Below, piece by piece: positions 24,261-34,806 of a DNA stretch of 64,000 nucleotides. Each line of letters begins with the position of its first letter. Position 1 is the stretch's first letter. The DNA is from Perognathus longimembris pacificus (taxonomy: Eukaryota; Chordata; Mammalia; Rodentia; Heteromyidae). The notes below the pieces were generated by a model. It was not told the origin of the DNA and made no database searches. It was given only the letters and a program-made list of their open reading frames with translations. The DNA lies in NCBI RefSeq assembly GCF_023159225.1, contig NC_063167.1, forward strand, positions 19,533,360-19,597,359, in the 5' to 3' direction. The position numbers and the translations under genes are program-made.

Positions 24261-25257
24261 GCCAAGCAAGCCCTCTGTACAACTAAATGCTAAGGGAGGG
24301 AGGCAGAAGAGTCGCAGAACAGAGAACTCTGCTTGCAGGATGTGAATGGGACTCAGAAGAAACCTGTACCATCAAGGCCTATCAAACGGCCCTCCTCCAG
24401 GCCCCTGAAGGAGGCCATCATGTGGGAATACTCCACAGCCAGCCCTTCTTCCTTCAACATCACCCAGGCTCCTACAGCACCTAACTCTTCCCTCCTAGGG
24501 GCTCCTAGAAGGGGCCCAGAGGTGGACATGGTGCTAAATGACCATAGCGCCTACGACCTCTGAAAACTGTGTCGTTACTCTCGTAAAAGTCGCAGCACAC
24601 AGTGCAAGATGTTTCCACCTGCTGATCTACACTCTTCCTTCCTGGGTGCCCAGCAATGGGTCTCTGAGTCACCACTGCTACCTCACTCTCCCTAACCCCT
24701 GGTCTGCCTGATGCCGGAGGCTTTACCCAACCCAAATCCTTGCAGCTCCCCTCAGGTCATGAAGGTCAAGTCCCAAGCTTGACCTCCACCAAGCTTGGCC
24801 TGAAGCCCCAGCTCTACCTCTGAACTGGGCTTGAGGAAATCACTGCCCATCTCAGGCCTCATGTTTCATCCAAAGAATGGGCACCCTAACCCTGTGAAGG
24901 GCTGGAGACCATGTGTGGGAAGCTCTGAGCACCCACGTGGCCCCCCACCTCTTATAACAACCTAGCCAGGGAGTCTGTCCCCAAGGTCCCAGTGAACAAC
25001 AGCCACGACTGTGAAAGCCACCAGAGAATGCCAGCCGCAGGCGCCAAAGGACACATTCGTTCTTCCTTGTCATTCCAGCCGGTAACCAGGAAGGGAAGAA
25101 GCATGTAAGGCCACACAGGAAGTCAGGGTCAGAGCCGGGTGGCCCCTCCCAGCCTGGACAGGCCTGACCACATCACACAATCTGACAAGACCCACTGGGG
25201 AATGAAGTTGGGGTTCTAGGGCTGGGCCGTCACCTGGGGGAAGCAAAGAGCTCAGCA

Positions 25258-25589
25258 GCCAAGTCCACAGAGTGAAGTTTATTCCCAACAAAGTTCCCTC
25301 CCCCCTCCCCAGCCCAGGACAGGGACAGACAGGCCGGGGCAAAGACAAGGCTCTGAGGCTCTGGGGGGGGGGGGGGGGACTGAGGGGCCTCTGAGAAACA
25401 AGGAGGGGCCCTGGCCCCCCCGCCACGTGGTGTCTGGCTCCCCCAGCTGGCCCGCCCACCCGGCTGAGTCCTCCATGCCTCCTGCCCCGCCCGGGAGGGG
25501 GAGGGGCGCTGGCTCCTGGGTAGTTCCAAAGTGGAGTGTGAAAATAGAGAGATATATATTTCTGTGCAGTGGGCAGTCCGGCGTGGCAC
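25258..25589 (-). other. ADGRB2: ADGRB2 3'UTR
   Basis: About 330 bases from the stop codon to the expected cleavage site 15-25 bases past the AATAAA. It is short and GC-rich, with a run of 16 C in the RNA sense (25363-25378) and an A/T island AATATATAT near the stop. Confidence 0.8.
25278..25283 (-). terminator. ADGRB2: ADGRB2 polyadenylation signal AATAAA
   Basis: A canonical AATAAA on the minus strand, followed by a GT-rich stretch (CTCTGTGGACTTGG). It is the only such signal between the stop codon and the intergenic DNA. Confidence 0.85.
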
Positions 25590-25775
25590 TCACACCTCTG
25601 TCTGGAAGTCACCTTCCGGCGGTTCTGTGGGCTCCCAGGCGGCTGTCCGGTGGAGGGCCAGCCGTTCTCGGGGCTTGGGGGGCAGCGAGCCCAGTGTCAT
25701 AGATTTGAAGGTGCTCCAGCTCTGGTGCCGCCGATGCTGGGACAGGCCAGGCCGGTCCCCGGGGCTGGGCTTCTC
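25590..25775 (-). CDS. ADGRB2: ADGRB2 coding exon 28: C-terminus with PDZ ligand
   Basis: 186 nt including the TGA stop at 25592-25590, residues 1467-1527. [20 protein letters not shown] runs on to [18 protein letters not shown] and ends GDFQTEV. The final TEV is a class I PDZ-binding ligand, known in BAI proteins to dock membrane-associated scaffolds. The acceptor is TCCCTACAG at 25776. Confidence 0.97.
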   Translation of the reverse strand, partial: EKPSPGDRPGLSQHRRHQSWSTFKSMTLGSLPPKPRERLALHRTAAWEPTEPPEGDFQTEV

Positions 25776-26098
25776 CTGTAGGGAAGCCGGAAGAGCCCGT
25801 GGTGAGGGGCCAGGAGCCTTCACTCACAGTACTGAACAGATGGAGGAGACCCCAAGACACTGCCAGCACTGCCCAACATTACAGGGCCAGCACACAAATG
25901 TGGCGCCCACTCCCGGCCTCCGTGCTGGTGGCTCCTGTCTGCTCACCCTCCCCTATCCCCAGTGGCCTGTCCTGTGCATTACCCACAACACTCCCCCACC
26001 AGCCCAGCACAGGGAGGCCCCCAGAACAGTTGATCCTGCAGTGGGGAGGCCTCTGGTGAGGCTGTCTAGGCAGGGGGGGGAGGAGGACGGGACAGTAC

Positions 26099-26155
26099 AA
26101 ATTCCCCAGAGCCCCCTTCTGTCCCTCCCAGAGACACAAGCCACCGCCTCTCCTC
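26099..26155 (-). CDS. ADGRB2: Candidate weak cassette exon in ADGRB2 tail
   Basis: Exactly 57 nt between a CCACAGCAG acceptor (26156) and a GTACTG donor (26098), open in frame and symmetrical. It encodes [19 protein letters not shown]. From memory the human long form has 19 extra residues at this junction, starting REKRWSVSSGG; an ungapped alignment gives about 8 of 19 identities, mostly in the first half. The donor is poor and the second half has drifted, so the exon may be rarely used or decaying. Confidence 0.45.
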
Positions 26156-26197
26156 CTGCTGTGGGAGCCACAGGTCCGGGATACCGGGGGGCCTCAC

Positions 26198-26296
26198 CTT
26201 GGCGGCAGACTGGCTGCGGTAGCGGTCGAAAGTGTGGAACTTCTGGTTGAGCTCGTGGTAGAGTTCCGAGTGCCGTTTCCGGGTGTGCATCACCTT
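26198..26296 (-). CDS. ADGRB2: ADGRB2 coding exon 27: conserved tail segment
   Basis: A 99-nt, phase-0 exon for residues 1434-1466. [20 protein letters not shown] and then [13 protein letters not shown] is a charged helix-like stretch that is conserved across the BAI group. The donor is GTGAGGCC at 26197 and the acceptor GGCTCCTAG at 26297. Confidence 0.95.
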
Positions 26297-26612
26297 CTAG
26301 GAGCCACTGGGCGTCAGAGGAGTGCTCCTCTGGGCAGCACTGAGGACGGCTCGGCCCCCTCTTGCGAGGGCACTCAGCATCCTGAGCCCCACATCCCTGC
26401 CTGCTGCTGGCCCCTCTGGAAGCAGGCTGGCTCTCACTTCACCCCCACCGCCTCAGGTTGGTGCAGGAGGGAATAGCAGGAAAGACCCCACAGAAACCAC
26501 AGGCTTGGAGGGCTGGGACAGGACTCTTGCGATGGGGCCTGAGCCACTTTTGGGGGTGGATCCTCCACGGACAGGCACCCCCTACCCACCCAACATACCC
26601 CACACCACTTAC

Positions 26613-26648
26613 CTCAAAGTCCAGGTCTGAATACCGTAGCTTCTTACG
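26613..26648 (-). CDS. ADGRB2: ADGRB2 coding exon 26: small tail exon
   Basis: A 36-nt, phase-0 exon for residues 1422-1433, RKKLRYSDLDFE. It is symmetrical and so could be skipped without a frame change. The donor is a perfect GTAAGTGG at 26612 and the acceptor CCTCCCAG at 26649. Confidence 0.93.
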
Positions 26649-28485
26649 CTGGGAGGGAGCAGTAGGAGGCAACGAAAGAAAAGACAGCTTTTCACCACAG
26701 GCAGGACTTTACACAGAGCACGGGGTTTCCAGGGCTCTGCCAGGACCTTGGAGCTGTGTGCTCCAATGGATATGCGTGCAAGCACAAGCAGGCAGGTGCT
26801 GCCGGGAGCTCACACACACCTGGGTCACACTGGATCACACAGCCTGGATTCTACCCCTCTACCCTGGCTCTAATCTCTGCCAGCCCCAGGCTCCCTTCTC
26901 CCTATAACCCTGCCAGTCCAGGCCCTGTCTCCCTGGCCTCCATGTCTCCTCACCCTGTCCTGTGACTTCAGAGTCAGAACACTGGTACTGGGAGAGCAAC
27001 GTTCAGGCAAGTCAGGGAAGCTATAAGGCCAGGGTGGGAAAGGGGCTTGCCACAAAGGGGCTTGCACTCACAAAGAAACCAGAATCATGACTCGTAGAAT
27101 TCCCCAGGTCCCAACCTGGTGGGCATGACACCACCAATGGCCTGTGACACCTATCTCCTGGTTTTCTCACCTCCCTGCCTGCTCTGCCTATCCCTAGACT
27201 GTCATTCTCTGCCCTGACCCTTCACCTGCCCTTCTCCACACGTGTGTCCTTCCACACCCAGCCACTCTTCTCCCTGCCCCATGCACACTGCAGACAGTGT
27301 GTGTGCACAGACCCAGTATGCATTCCCACCGCCCATCACCGTAGCCCACACAGCCCTGACCCCTTCAAAGTGCCACCACCCGTATTGTTACCTCCCCCAC
27401 ACGGAGCCCAACACTGTCCCCTCGTCACTGGCCTAGCCACAGACAGACAGGTGTCCACAGGACAAAGCCTGCCACGTCACTGCTGCCCCTCTCCAACACC
27501 AGAGTTGCCTCTTCTGTCTCTGTTACGCCTTTCTCCTTTTTGCCATCTGTGCCGGCACCAAATGTTCAAGAAACATTTTAGGAGAAAAACTTCGACTTGT
27601 GACCCCTCTAGCTGCTAACTTAATCTTCTTTGTGTACAGGATGGGGAACAGATTTCTGAGGCCAAACACAAGCCGCCAATCATGTCTGAGTTAGGACTCT
27701 GGCCTCTTTCCTTATCCATATCCTCCACATCCATCCAATTAGGAGTTCGAGAATGATCCAGAGTTCTACAAGAGTCACTACCACCTGTTTGTTCCCAACA
27801 ATCCCCTGAAGGGAGCAGGCCAGAGGGAAAGCCTACATGGACAGAAAACACAAGGCTGGCCAGGCGGACTACAGAATGGGCTTGCATTCTCTCAGGAAGG
27901 CGCCCTGGGCAGTGCCTGGGGCTGATTTAGCACTACTGACCCCCAACTTTCTAATACTTCACTTTCTATTTGTTCTACACAGAAATAAACAGGTTACACC
28001 ACCCACTCCTTCACACAATCCTGCAAAGAGACTGCTACACTGTCCTCGCCTCACACAAAAGGCAGCAGAGGCTGAGATCCTGCCACATGCTCAGTGTCTC
28101 ACAGCCCATCAGAAGACTGGAACGCAGAGCTGTGTGGCACAGATGCCCAGGCGCGGCCCCTTAGGTGGCTTCCCTAGCCGTACAGCACCGTGCCTGGGCC
28201 ACAGTTCCCTTAGAGAGGCCTCCCCCTAAGCAGTCACCCTACAGCCGGGGCCTGAGTGAGGATGCAGAGGTTGGGCAGTGCACCCTCTGGCACGGCGTCC
28301 CTGTCTCTCCGAGGAGTCCAAGCCCACCACAATGTCACTGGGAGCTGCGGTGGATCCAGCGACTGTCTGAGGAGGTGTTCTGGGACAGCTGGAGGTGTCC
28401 CTTCCAGGACCCCACCCACAACTTGGACATGGTCTCAGGCCCACCCGTGGGCAGAGCCCCCACCCCAGGCCCTGCAGCCCCTCAC
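26649..28485 (-). other. ADGRB2: ADGRB2 intron between coding exons 25 and 26
   Basis: 1.8 kb. I see no exon, SINE or named repeat in it. Confidence 0.7.
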
Positions 28486-29105
28486 CTCCAGGGAGCCCAG
28501 TTTCATGGTGGAGCCAGGCACGGTGCGGGGCATGGTCCTGCTGCGCTCCCCCGGCTCGGGCACTTGGCGGGCGCTGGGTGTTGGTGGAGGGGGCTGGAAG
28601 GTCATTCCATAGGGGTTCTGTAGAGACCCGTAGGCAGGGCCCAGCCCCATGCCCGAATGTTCCACAGATAGGAAGCTGGGGTAGCCTTCAGAGTGGGTGA
28701 GTGCCTTGGCAGCCCGCCGGGGGGTCCCTTCTGGCCGGGCCCTGGGGGCTTCTTCACCTCCTGCCCCTCCACTGCCAGGCTGCAGGCTCAAAGTCCGCCG
28801 GGGCAGTACCATGTAGTCCCCCTCGGAACCTGGCTCGGTGGGCCGAAGCCATGTGAGGTCCAGCTGCTGCAGGCCACCCTCCCCACACATGTACACAGGG
28901 TTGGTCTCCTGAGGGGGCGGCGGCTCCCCCAGGCCTGGGGAGGTTGCCATGGGCACCAGGATGTTCCCAGGCAGGGGAGAGAAGCTGAGGCCACTCTCAG
29001 GACCCATGAGGCAGGACTTGGGCTCTTCATCCTCGTCCAGGGACAGGCGGGACAGCGTGCCTGTGATGGTGGATGGGTTGCAAGTGTTGACCTCCTTGAA
29101 CAGAA
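28486..29105 (-). CDS. ADGRB2: ADGRB2 coding exon 25: large tail exon
   Basis: A 620-nt exon for residues 1215-1421, the bulk of the intracellular tail. It starts [20 protein letters not shown], is rich in Pro, Gly and Ser, and includes [14 protein letters not shown] and [20 protein letters not shown]. It ends STMKLGSLE. No membrane segment is present. The donor is GTGAGGGG at 28485 and the acceptor CGCTCTCAG at 29106. Confidence 0.96.
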
Positions 29106-29707
29106 CTGAGAGCGGAGGGGAAGGAAGGATGAGTCTTGAGGAACCTCTGCCCAGGCTGAGCAGGTACCAACCTCCTGAGCTTTGACAGGGAGGGAAACTG
29201 AGTACAGATGGATGCCACTCTTGTACACACCAAAGGGGATGGGAAGACAACTGGCTCAGAGGCCCACAGAAAAGCGGGGCAGGAAGCAAAGCCAAAGCCC
29301 AGGGCCCACAATGCTCTAATGTGGGTCCTGACCTCTATTCCACACCCATGAGGCAGCATCTACCTAGGAGGCAGGACTGGAAAGAGACTCTGGTAAGAGT
29401 CATGGAAATGGCACCATAAGCAGGAGCTCCTGCGGTGTCCTAAATTTGTCGTCCCTACTCCCCCCACCTGCCCAAAAACAGTGGCATTCTCCCCTCTATA
29501 AGTGTGTTGCCTGAGGCTCAGAGAGAGAGGTTGTTTGCCCAGAGGCACACAGCAAGCCACTTGCAGCCTGAATCCCATTCAGGCCTGTGTGATGCCAAAG
29601 GTGGACTCCAGCAGCCAGGCCTCCATCAGGGCCGCCCTCGACAGGCGTCAAGGTCCCCTTCTTGCTCATCCCTGGGGCCATTCTCCGTTCTTCCCCAGCA
29701 GACTCAC

Positions 29708-29747
29708 CTGTTTGACAAGCCAGATCCACATCCTTTTCAAAGTCTGA
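29708..29747 (-). CDS. ADGRB2: ADGRB2 coding exon 24: tail
   Basis: A 40-nt exon for residues 1202-1214, SDFEKDVDLACQT. The acceptor is CCTATAG at 29748; an internal TCAG four bases in would lose the Ser codon. The donor is GTGAGTC at 29707. Confidence 0.93.
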
Positions 29748-30061
29748 CTATAGGCGGAGAGGGAGAGAGCAGGTGGGCAGAGGAAGGATCAATGTATCAG
29801 AGTGGGAAGGGGCCCAGGCCCCTCCCTACACACCTCTTCCCTGTCCCCTACTGGGGGGGGTTGCCACCCACAGCACACAGACCAACAGAGCTCCCGAGGC
29901 GGGGGAGGCCCAGAGTGAGGGGCAAGACCCTTCTGATTTCACCCAGTTGTCAGTGATCAAATCCAAATCAAAGGCGGCATCCGCCTCCCTGCCACAGAGG
30001 GGTCGGTGAGTGGCTGAGGACAGGGGGGTGGGAGTGGTGAGGCTCAGGCCTCTTCACTCAC

Positions 30062-30157
30062 CAGGATCTGCAGCTGCCCATTCTTACACGAGTCAGGGGA
30101 ATCTTCACTCTCATCAGTCCGACACACGCCCATCTGACACTTCACCACATCCTGCAC
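30062..30157 (-). CDS. ADGRB2: ADGRB2 coding exon 23: proximal cytoplasmic tail
   Basis: A 96-nt, phase-0 exon for residues 1170-1201. [20 protein letters not shown] continues to [12 protein letters not shown]. The donor is GTGAGTG at 30061 and the acceptor GTCCCCAG at 30158. Confidence 0.95.
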
Positions 30158-30453
30158 CTGGGGACAGAGGGCAGGAGGAAGAAAGAATGAGGCTTGAGGA
30201 GTCCCCCACAGGACTCTAAACACAGGATGGCTAGACCTCCCACCCCAGACACCCAGGTAGGTATAAAGAGAAAGACACCAATCCAGCCTGAAGTCCTACC
30301 ACCTGGGCTGGGCTCTCAGGAAGAAAGAGCCAGAGGCCAGGCTTCCCAGGCCTGGCTCCAGCCTCTCCAGGGCTGCTCCTGGTCCCCCAGCAGGGAGAAC
30401 CCAGGGCCTAAGCCAGTGTGGCAGGCTGGCAGGGTGGGAGAAGCCCAGCCTAC

Positions 30454-30625
30454 CTCTCGGCGCAGGAAGCAGTGCACGGCCGTGATGACAAAGCCCTGCG
30501 CAGAGTTGAAGACAGCGAAGAGGGCCTGGAAGAGGACGGAGCGGCGGTCTGTCATGGCCAGGACAGCAGACATCCAGGTGAGTGCCAGGAGGGGCAGCAC
30601 CACACAGGAGCTCCAAAGTGAGGCC
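30454..30625 (-). CDS. ADGRB2: ADGRB2 coding exon 22: transmembrane helices 6 and 7
   Basis: A 172-nt exon for residues 1112-1169. It reads [20 protein letters not shown], the short loop MTDRRS, helix 7 ([20 protein letters not shown]), then HCFLRRE. The donor is GTAGGCTG at 30453 and the acceptor CCCCTCAG at 30626. Confidence 0.96.
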
Positions 30626-31619
30626 CTGAGGGGACAGTAGAGAAGGGTTTGTCAGAGTGACATTCTGCAGGACAGAGTGGCAGGAGCCTAGGCCTCTATT
30701 TGGCTTGGGGACTGGCAGGGGCCCAAATTCCCGGACCTGGGGAAGATCCTCAAGCAAAAAGGGACTAAGGAGCTGCAGCCAGAGAAATCGAGGCACAGGG
30801 ACAGACGGCCGAGACTGCAGGGCAGAGGCGGGGAGCAGAAGTGGGATGGACACACAAACACAGGAGGACTGAGCCAAAGCAGACACGAGGTCAGGGAACA
30901 GAGGTGGAGAAGACGTCAGATGTGGACATGGGGAGTGGCAGGCACCAACTTGGGGAACTTTGAAAAATGCAAACGTCTGGGTCACACTGGGTAGGCTGGG
31001 GTGGGGAGAAGAGGAGAGGACTGAAGACAGACACTCGCCACAGTTAAAGAGAGCGCGCAAGAGACTGACAAGAGGCACCCAGAAGATTAAACAGGCAGTA
31101 CATGGGAAGAATGCCAGAACAAAAATCCTTGGTGTAAAGATGGGGGCCAGGACCAGTGAGGTGGAGGCCAGCCTCCCAGCTTCCCATGGAGGAACTCTCA
31201 GTGCCCGTGGCTGCTCAGTGCCCTGGGCAGAAGGATCCTAGCTGGGGGGAGGGGGGAAGCAAGCCTATACAACTCTGGCCTCGGTGCAAGGGAAGGGCAG
31301 AGAAAAAAGGCAGATGAGCCTTGGCTTCCAAGCTGCTCCCCTCCCACACCTGCTACGGCCCGCGAGGGACCAAAGGGCCCAAAGCCACACTCATCCCATG
31401 TTGCCCCATTGCTCTGCACCCCCAGTGGAGTCAGGCACAGCTGCAGACAAGGCCAAGTGAACCATTCTGCAGAGACAGCCAGGGATGCCAAGGCAGAGAT
31501 GGGCAGGGGGCCAGATCTGTCCTAGGAAGAGTGTTTCATCACCGTTTGACCCAGCAGGGGGGTGGACACAATGGTTTCTGAAGCTCTAGGGGCGGAGCCA
31601 ACATCAAGAGAGGGCCTAA

Positions 31620-31850
31620 TCACAGTAATAAGAGCTGTCATTGATTAACCACCAATTCTCTGCCAGGCCCTACACTGAACACTTTACGTAGATTATTCCA
31701 AATTGTGATCAAAACAACTCCAATAAACAGGCCCAAGGACTAGTGTCCCAATTTATAGATGAGGAGACTGGAGTGTGCCCAGATGGGCAGAGGAGAGGAG
31801 AAGTGAGACACAAACCCAGCTTGGTGACTCCAAAACCCAAGCTTTGAACT
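31620..31850 (-). mobile_element. MIR-like relic in ADGRB2 intron
   Basis: TCTGCCAGGCCCTACACTGA, ATAGATGAGGAGACTGGAG and ACACAAACCCAGCTTGGTG have the order of MIR. Confidence 0.55.
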
Positions 31851-32591
31851 GCTGTCTGAGCAGACTGGGCAGAAAGGCAGATGGTAGCCCAAGGAAGAGT
31901 GCTCTGGGCTCGTTATTGTTCCATAGTGACAGTACCAGCCACCAGTACCCTCCAGAGCCCCAGGCCCCTCGCTGGTCAGGGAGGCTCAGGCAGATTTCCA
32001 GCCCTGGGTGGGGGCTTGGGCCTGAGGTGCTTCTGCTCTGGCATAGCTGGGATTTTAAAATTCTCTGAGGCTGGGGGGGGTGGGGGTCCTCAGTGTAATA
32101 AAACTGTCTACCTCCTTGATTCTGTCTCCAATTGATTGTGAGATTCAACGCCTCTGAAATCCTAGGTCTGATTCTGTGACAGATGATAAGACTATGATTC
32201 ACTCATTCTAATGTTCTCAGCTTCTGATTGTCTTATTCTAAGACTCTATCATTCTAATTCTCAGGTTCTATAGCTCACAAATTCTGAGGGCCTTAGAGTG
32301 GTGTGAGGAGGAGTTGTCTGTAACCGTGCCTGGGCCGAACATTAGCCAGAAGCAGGGGTGGGGTGGGAGGAAAGGGTGGGCAAAGGAACCCAGCACCTTG
32401 AGGGGGCACAGTCACTCCCCAGTGCCCACTGTCACTTCATTCGCAAGCCCTGAAGAGTGCATAGCAATTGGAGGGCAGGACAGGCTCTCCCGAGCACTAC
32501 ACTGATATATGCCCCTCCCTCCCCACCCCCACCACAGGCACTGTCCCCCCTTCCTTTGCCCCCGCCCATCCCACTGCCCCCCAGGACTAAC

Positions 32592-32690
32592 ATGGCGTTC
32601 CTGGCCGAGGCTGAGCTGAGCAGGGGGCTGGGGACCGCTCCACACGCCGAGCAGGGGAGGAGCAGGCTGGCCCAGGGGCACCGCTCCGAC
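32592..32690 (-). CDS. ADGRB2: ADGRB2 alternative cassette exon in intracellular loop 3
   Basis: A 99-nt, in-frame exon inserting 33 residues: SERCPWASLLLPCSACG, then a serine/alanine-rich end SSASARNAM. The junctions give RAG-SER upstream and NAM-ASLW downstream, matching the longer human BAI2 form as I remember it. The acceptor is unusual: a 15-base C run followed by CGAG. The donor is GTTAGT at 32591. Both sites are weak, which fits optional inclusion. Confidence 0.75.
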
Positions 32691-32993
32691 CTCGGGGGGG
32701 GGGGGGGGCAGCACAGACATGGGAGAAGGGGGAAACACATGGGAAGCCGGAAGACAGGGCAGAATGAGCCCAGAGAGGGGTGGGAGGGGAGGGCAGATGA
32801 GAGAGAGAGAGCTGGGTTAGGGTGGGCAAGGGGCTGCAGCTGAGCACTCGGGCGCCCACCTTGCCTGCGCCCTTGATGCTCCAAGGTTAGGGAGCCCAGA
32901 TGGCACTGGCAAGCCCTGAGTCTCCAAGAATGCCCTCAGCCCACTCTCCCTGAGGTTTCCAGAAAGGCCAAGTCGCAGAGACTCTCCCCTTAC

Positions 32994-33079
32994 CCAGCCC
33001 TCTGCTTCTTGGACTTGTCTGAGATGCCGTCACGTGCCATGAGCTTGTTGAAGACGATGATTCCAATGAGCATGTTCAC
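32994..33079 (-). CDS. ADGRB2: ADGRB2 coding exon 21: end of helix 5 and intracellular loop 3
   Basis: An 86-nt exon for residues 1084-1111. [20 protein letters not shown] is followed by the basic DKSKKQRA. It joins in frame either directly to exon 22 or through the 99-nt cassette at 32592-32690. The donor is GTAAGGGG at 32993 and the acceptor CCCCCAG at 33080. Confidence 0.95.
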
Positions 33080-33242
33080 CTGGGGGCCGGAAGGGGCAAA
33101 GGGGGAAGACAGGATCACCAGGTGCCCTCTGGGGTGGGCCCCTGCCCCCAGGTGGCAGCTGGAGGGCAGGGAAGAAGCAGATGGACAGGAAGACAGGGCA
33201 GCAGGCCTACATCTCTCCCAGGATGCTGTAAAGGGAACATAC

Positions 33243-33309
33243 CAGGACAATGACAGCTGCAGGGCCCACAAAGGCGTAGAGCAGACCACCCTCCAGAGAA
33301 AGCCAGCAG
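33243..33309 (-). CDS. ADGRB2: ADGRB2 coding exon 20: loop 2 Cys and transmembrane helix 5
   Basis: A 67-nt exon for residues 1061-1083. [20 protein letters not shown] and then VL holds the conserved Cys-Trp of extracellular loop 2 and the start of helix 5. The acceptor follows an almost pure C tract (CCCCCCAG at 33310); the donor is GTATGTTC at 33242. Confidence 0.93.
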
Positions 33310-33741
33310 CTGGGGGGGGGGGGTGGAGAAGGGAGCATCAGGCACCCAGAATGCTCCTGCCCCACCCCCAAACACCACCTCTCAGACTCTGCTACTCTGT
33401 GTACATTACCAGTTAAGACTGAGCCTCAGGCGGAGCTAGAGTCAGCTCTTACTGAAACTCAGTTTTCCCTCCAACAAAGGTCAAGAACAACAGGCCCAGC
33501 TCCGGGGCTACCACACAAATGAAAGGAGGCTGACCTCTGAGCTCCAAGGTGAGGGGACATTATCTAATCCTAGCATGTCTTTTTCACAATCAAGGAAACT
33601 GAGGCTCAGAGCTATGGAGGAATTGGCCCAAAGACCTACAAAAGGTATGAGCCAGAATCTTAGTAGAAGAAGGCAAATGCTCAGCCCAGACCCCCCCCCC
33701 AGCCCCCCAGCTCCCAGCCCCCACTCAGGAGGCTCACGTAC

Positions 33742-33811
33742 TAGCTGGATGTACCATATCCTTTGGTGCGTGTGAAGCCCACAGACACAGCCACCACCAG
33801 GGCAGGCAGAC
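33742..33811 (-). CDS. ADGRB2: ADGRB2 coding exon 19: transmembrane helix 4
   Basis: A 70-nt exon for residues 1038-1060, [20 protein letters not shown] and then SS. The reading frame selects the donor GTACGTG at 33741; the GTGAGC two bases later would break the Tyr-Cys-Trp junction. The acceptor is CCCCTAG at 33812. Confidence 0.93.
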
Positions 33812-33995
33812 CTAGGGGAGCACAGGAGCCATACTGAGAAGACTGTGGGTACTCAGGACCCTCTTCTTTCCCCTGACTATCCCAGCCCAGATGACCCACA
33901 CACCCAGAGAGCTGAACTAGGGCTAAAGCGGTCTCTCTCTGGTTGCCCCTGCCACCCAAGGCCCAGAAGCAGAGCCCAGCACTGGCCTCGCTCAC

Positions 33996-34146
33996 CCCAG
34001 CCCAGGCAGAGGAAGCGCTTGCGAACGAGGCGGGTGCGCATCCGCCCAATGACAGCCAGGTAGGACTGCCAGGCCTCGGTAAGCACCCAGCAAAAGGAGG
34101 ACAGAAAGAAGAAATGCAGGAAGGCAGCCGTCATGGTGCATACGCC
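33996..34146 (-). CDS. ADGRB2: ADGRB2 coding exon 18: transmembrane helix 3 and loop 2
   Basis: A 151-nt exon for residues 988-1037. [20 protein letters not shown] runs into [14 protein letters not shown], then the basic intracellular loop [11 protein letters not shown] and the start of helix 4, LCLGWG. The extracellular Cys of helix 3 is present. The donor is GTGAGCGAG at 33995 and the acceptor CCTGCAG at 34147. Confidence 0.95.
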
Positions 34147-34806
34147 CTGCAGGGAGAGGGGACGGGAAGGAGTGGCCCTAAGCTGCTGCCTGGGTGGGAG
34201 GCGCCAGCTTCCCTCACCTGCTGCTGGGCGCTGCTGTGGCCAGCCGCCCACCAGAGCCCCGCCCCCGAGAGTCCTGCCAGGCACCCCCGCCTTCCTGCAC
34301 CCACACACAGCACGACACGGGCCCAATGACATGCACACAACACTCCGCATCCGGGGAGGTAGGCAGGCAAGCCACCCACACACAGACGGGGCTGGCAGCG
34401 AGGGGGATAGACAGGGGGCTGAATAAGCCCCACACCAGGCACCCACGGAGTACACAGTACAGAGAAGGCCAAAGCATAGAGGGCAGTACGGGTCAGTCAC
34501 AGGCAGGTGGCAGAGGAGCCCCCCCCAAGTAAGAGGGAGGCCCAATGCCACCAGCTCAACACACGTGCACCCAGGCACTCAGCTCACGCACACATTCACT
34601 GATGTGTACACAAACATTCATCACTGAGTACAGACACCCCTCTCCCAACGCCCTCACTTATGCTCACATGCTACTTACACACACGCACACACACCCTTTC
34701 CCCAATATCCTTTAAAGACATTCACACAAACACACGCACCGCCCCCCCCCCACCTGCAGGCACTCCCCACCCTCAGCCTCTCACACCCCCGGGAGCCTGC
34801 ACCTGC

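Larger units (their letters stand above)
3961..25257. other. Intergenic region between COL16A1 and ADGRB2
   Basis: About 21 kb with no supported gene. It is dominated by SINE copies in both orientations, CT/CA microsatellites, L2- and MIR-like relics, a GC-rich tandem duplication at 13798-13990 and an RE1-like site at 22178-22198. Remaining stretches (for example 9.6-11.4, 18.9-20.5 and 24.1-25.2 kb) show nothing I can name. Confidence 0.7.
30626..32993 (-). other. ADGRB2: ADGRB2 intron flanking the loop 3 cassette
   Basis: 2.4 kb between coding exons 21 and 22, containing the 99-nt cassette exon, an MIR-like relic at 31620-31850 and an ATTCT-rich imperfect repeat at 32095-32290. Confidence 0.8.

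Noticed and set aside
33735..33741. Alternative donor GTGAGC two bases after the chosen exon 19 end
   Set aside because: Using it adds two bases and breaks the frame at the conserved Tyr-Cys-Trp of extracellular loop 2.
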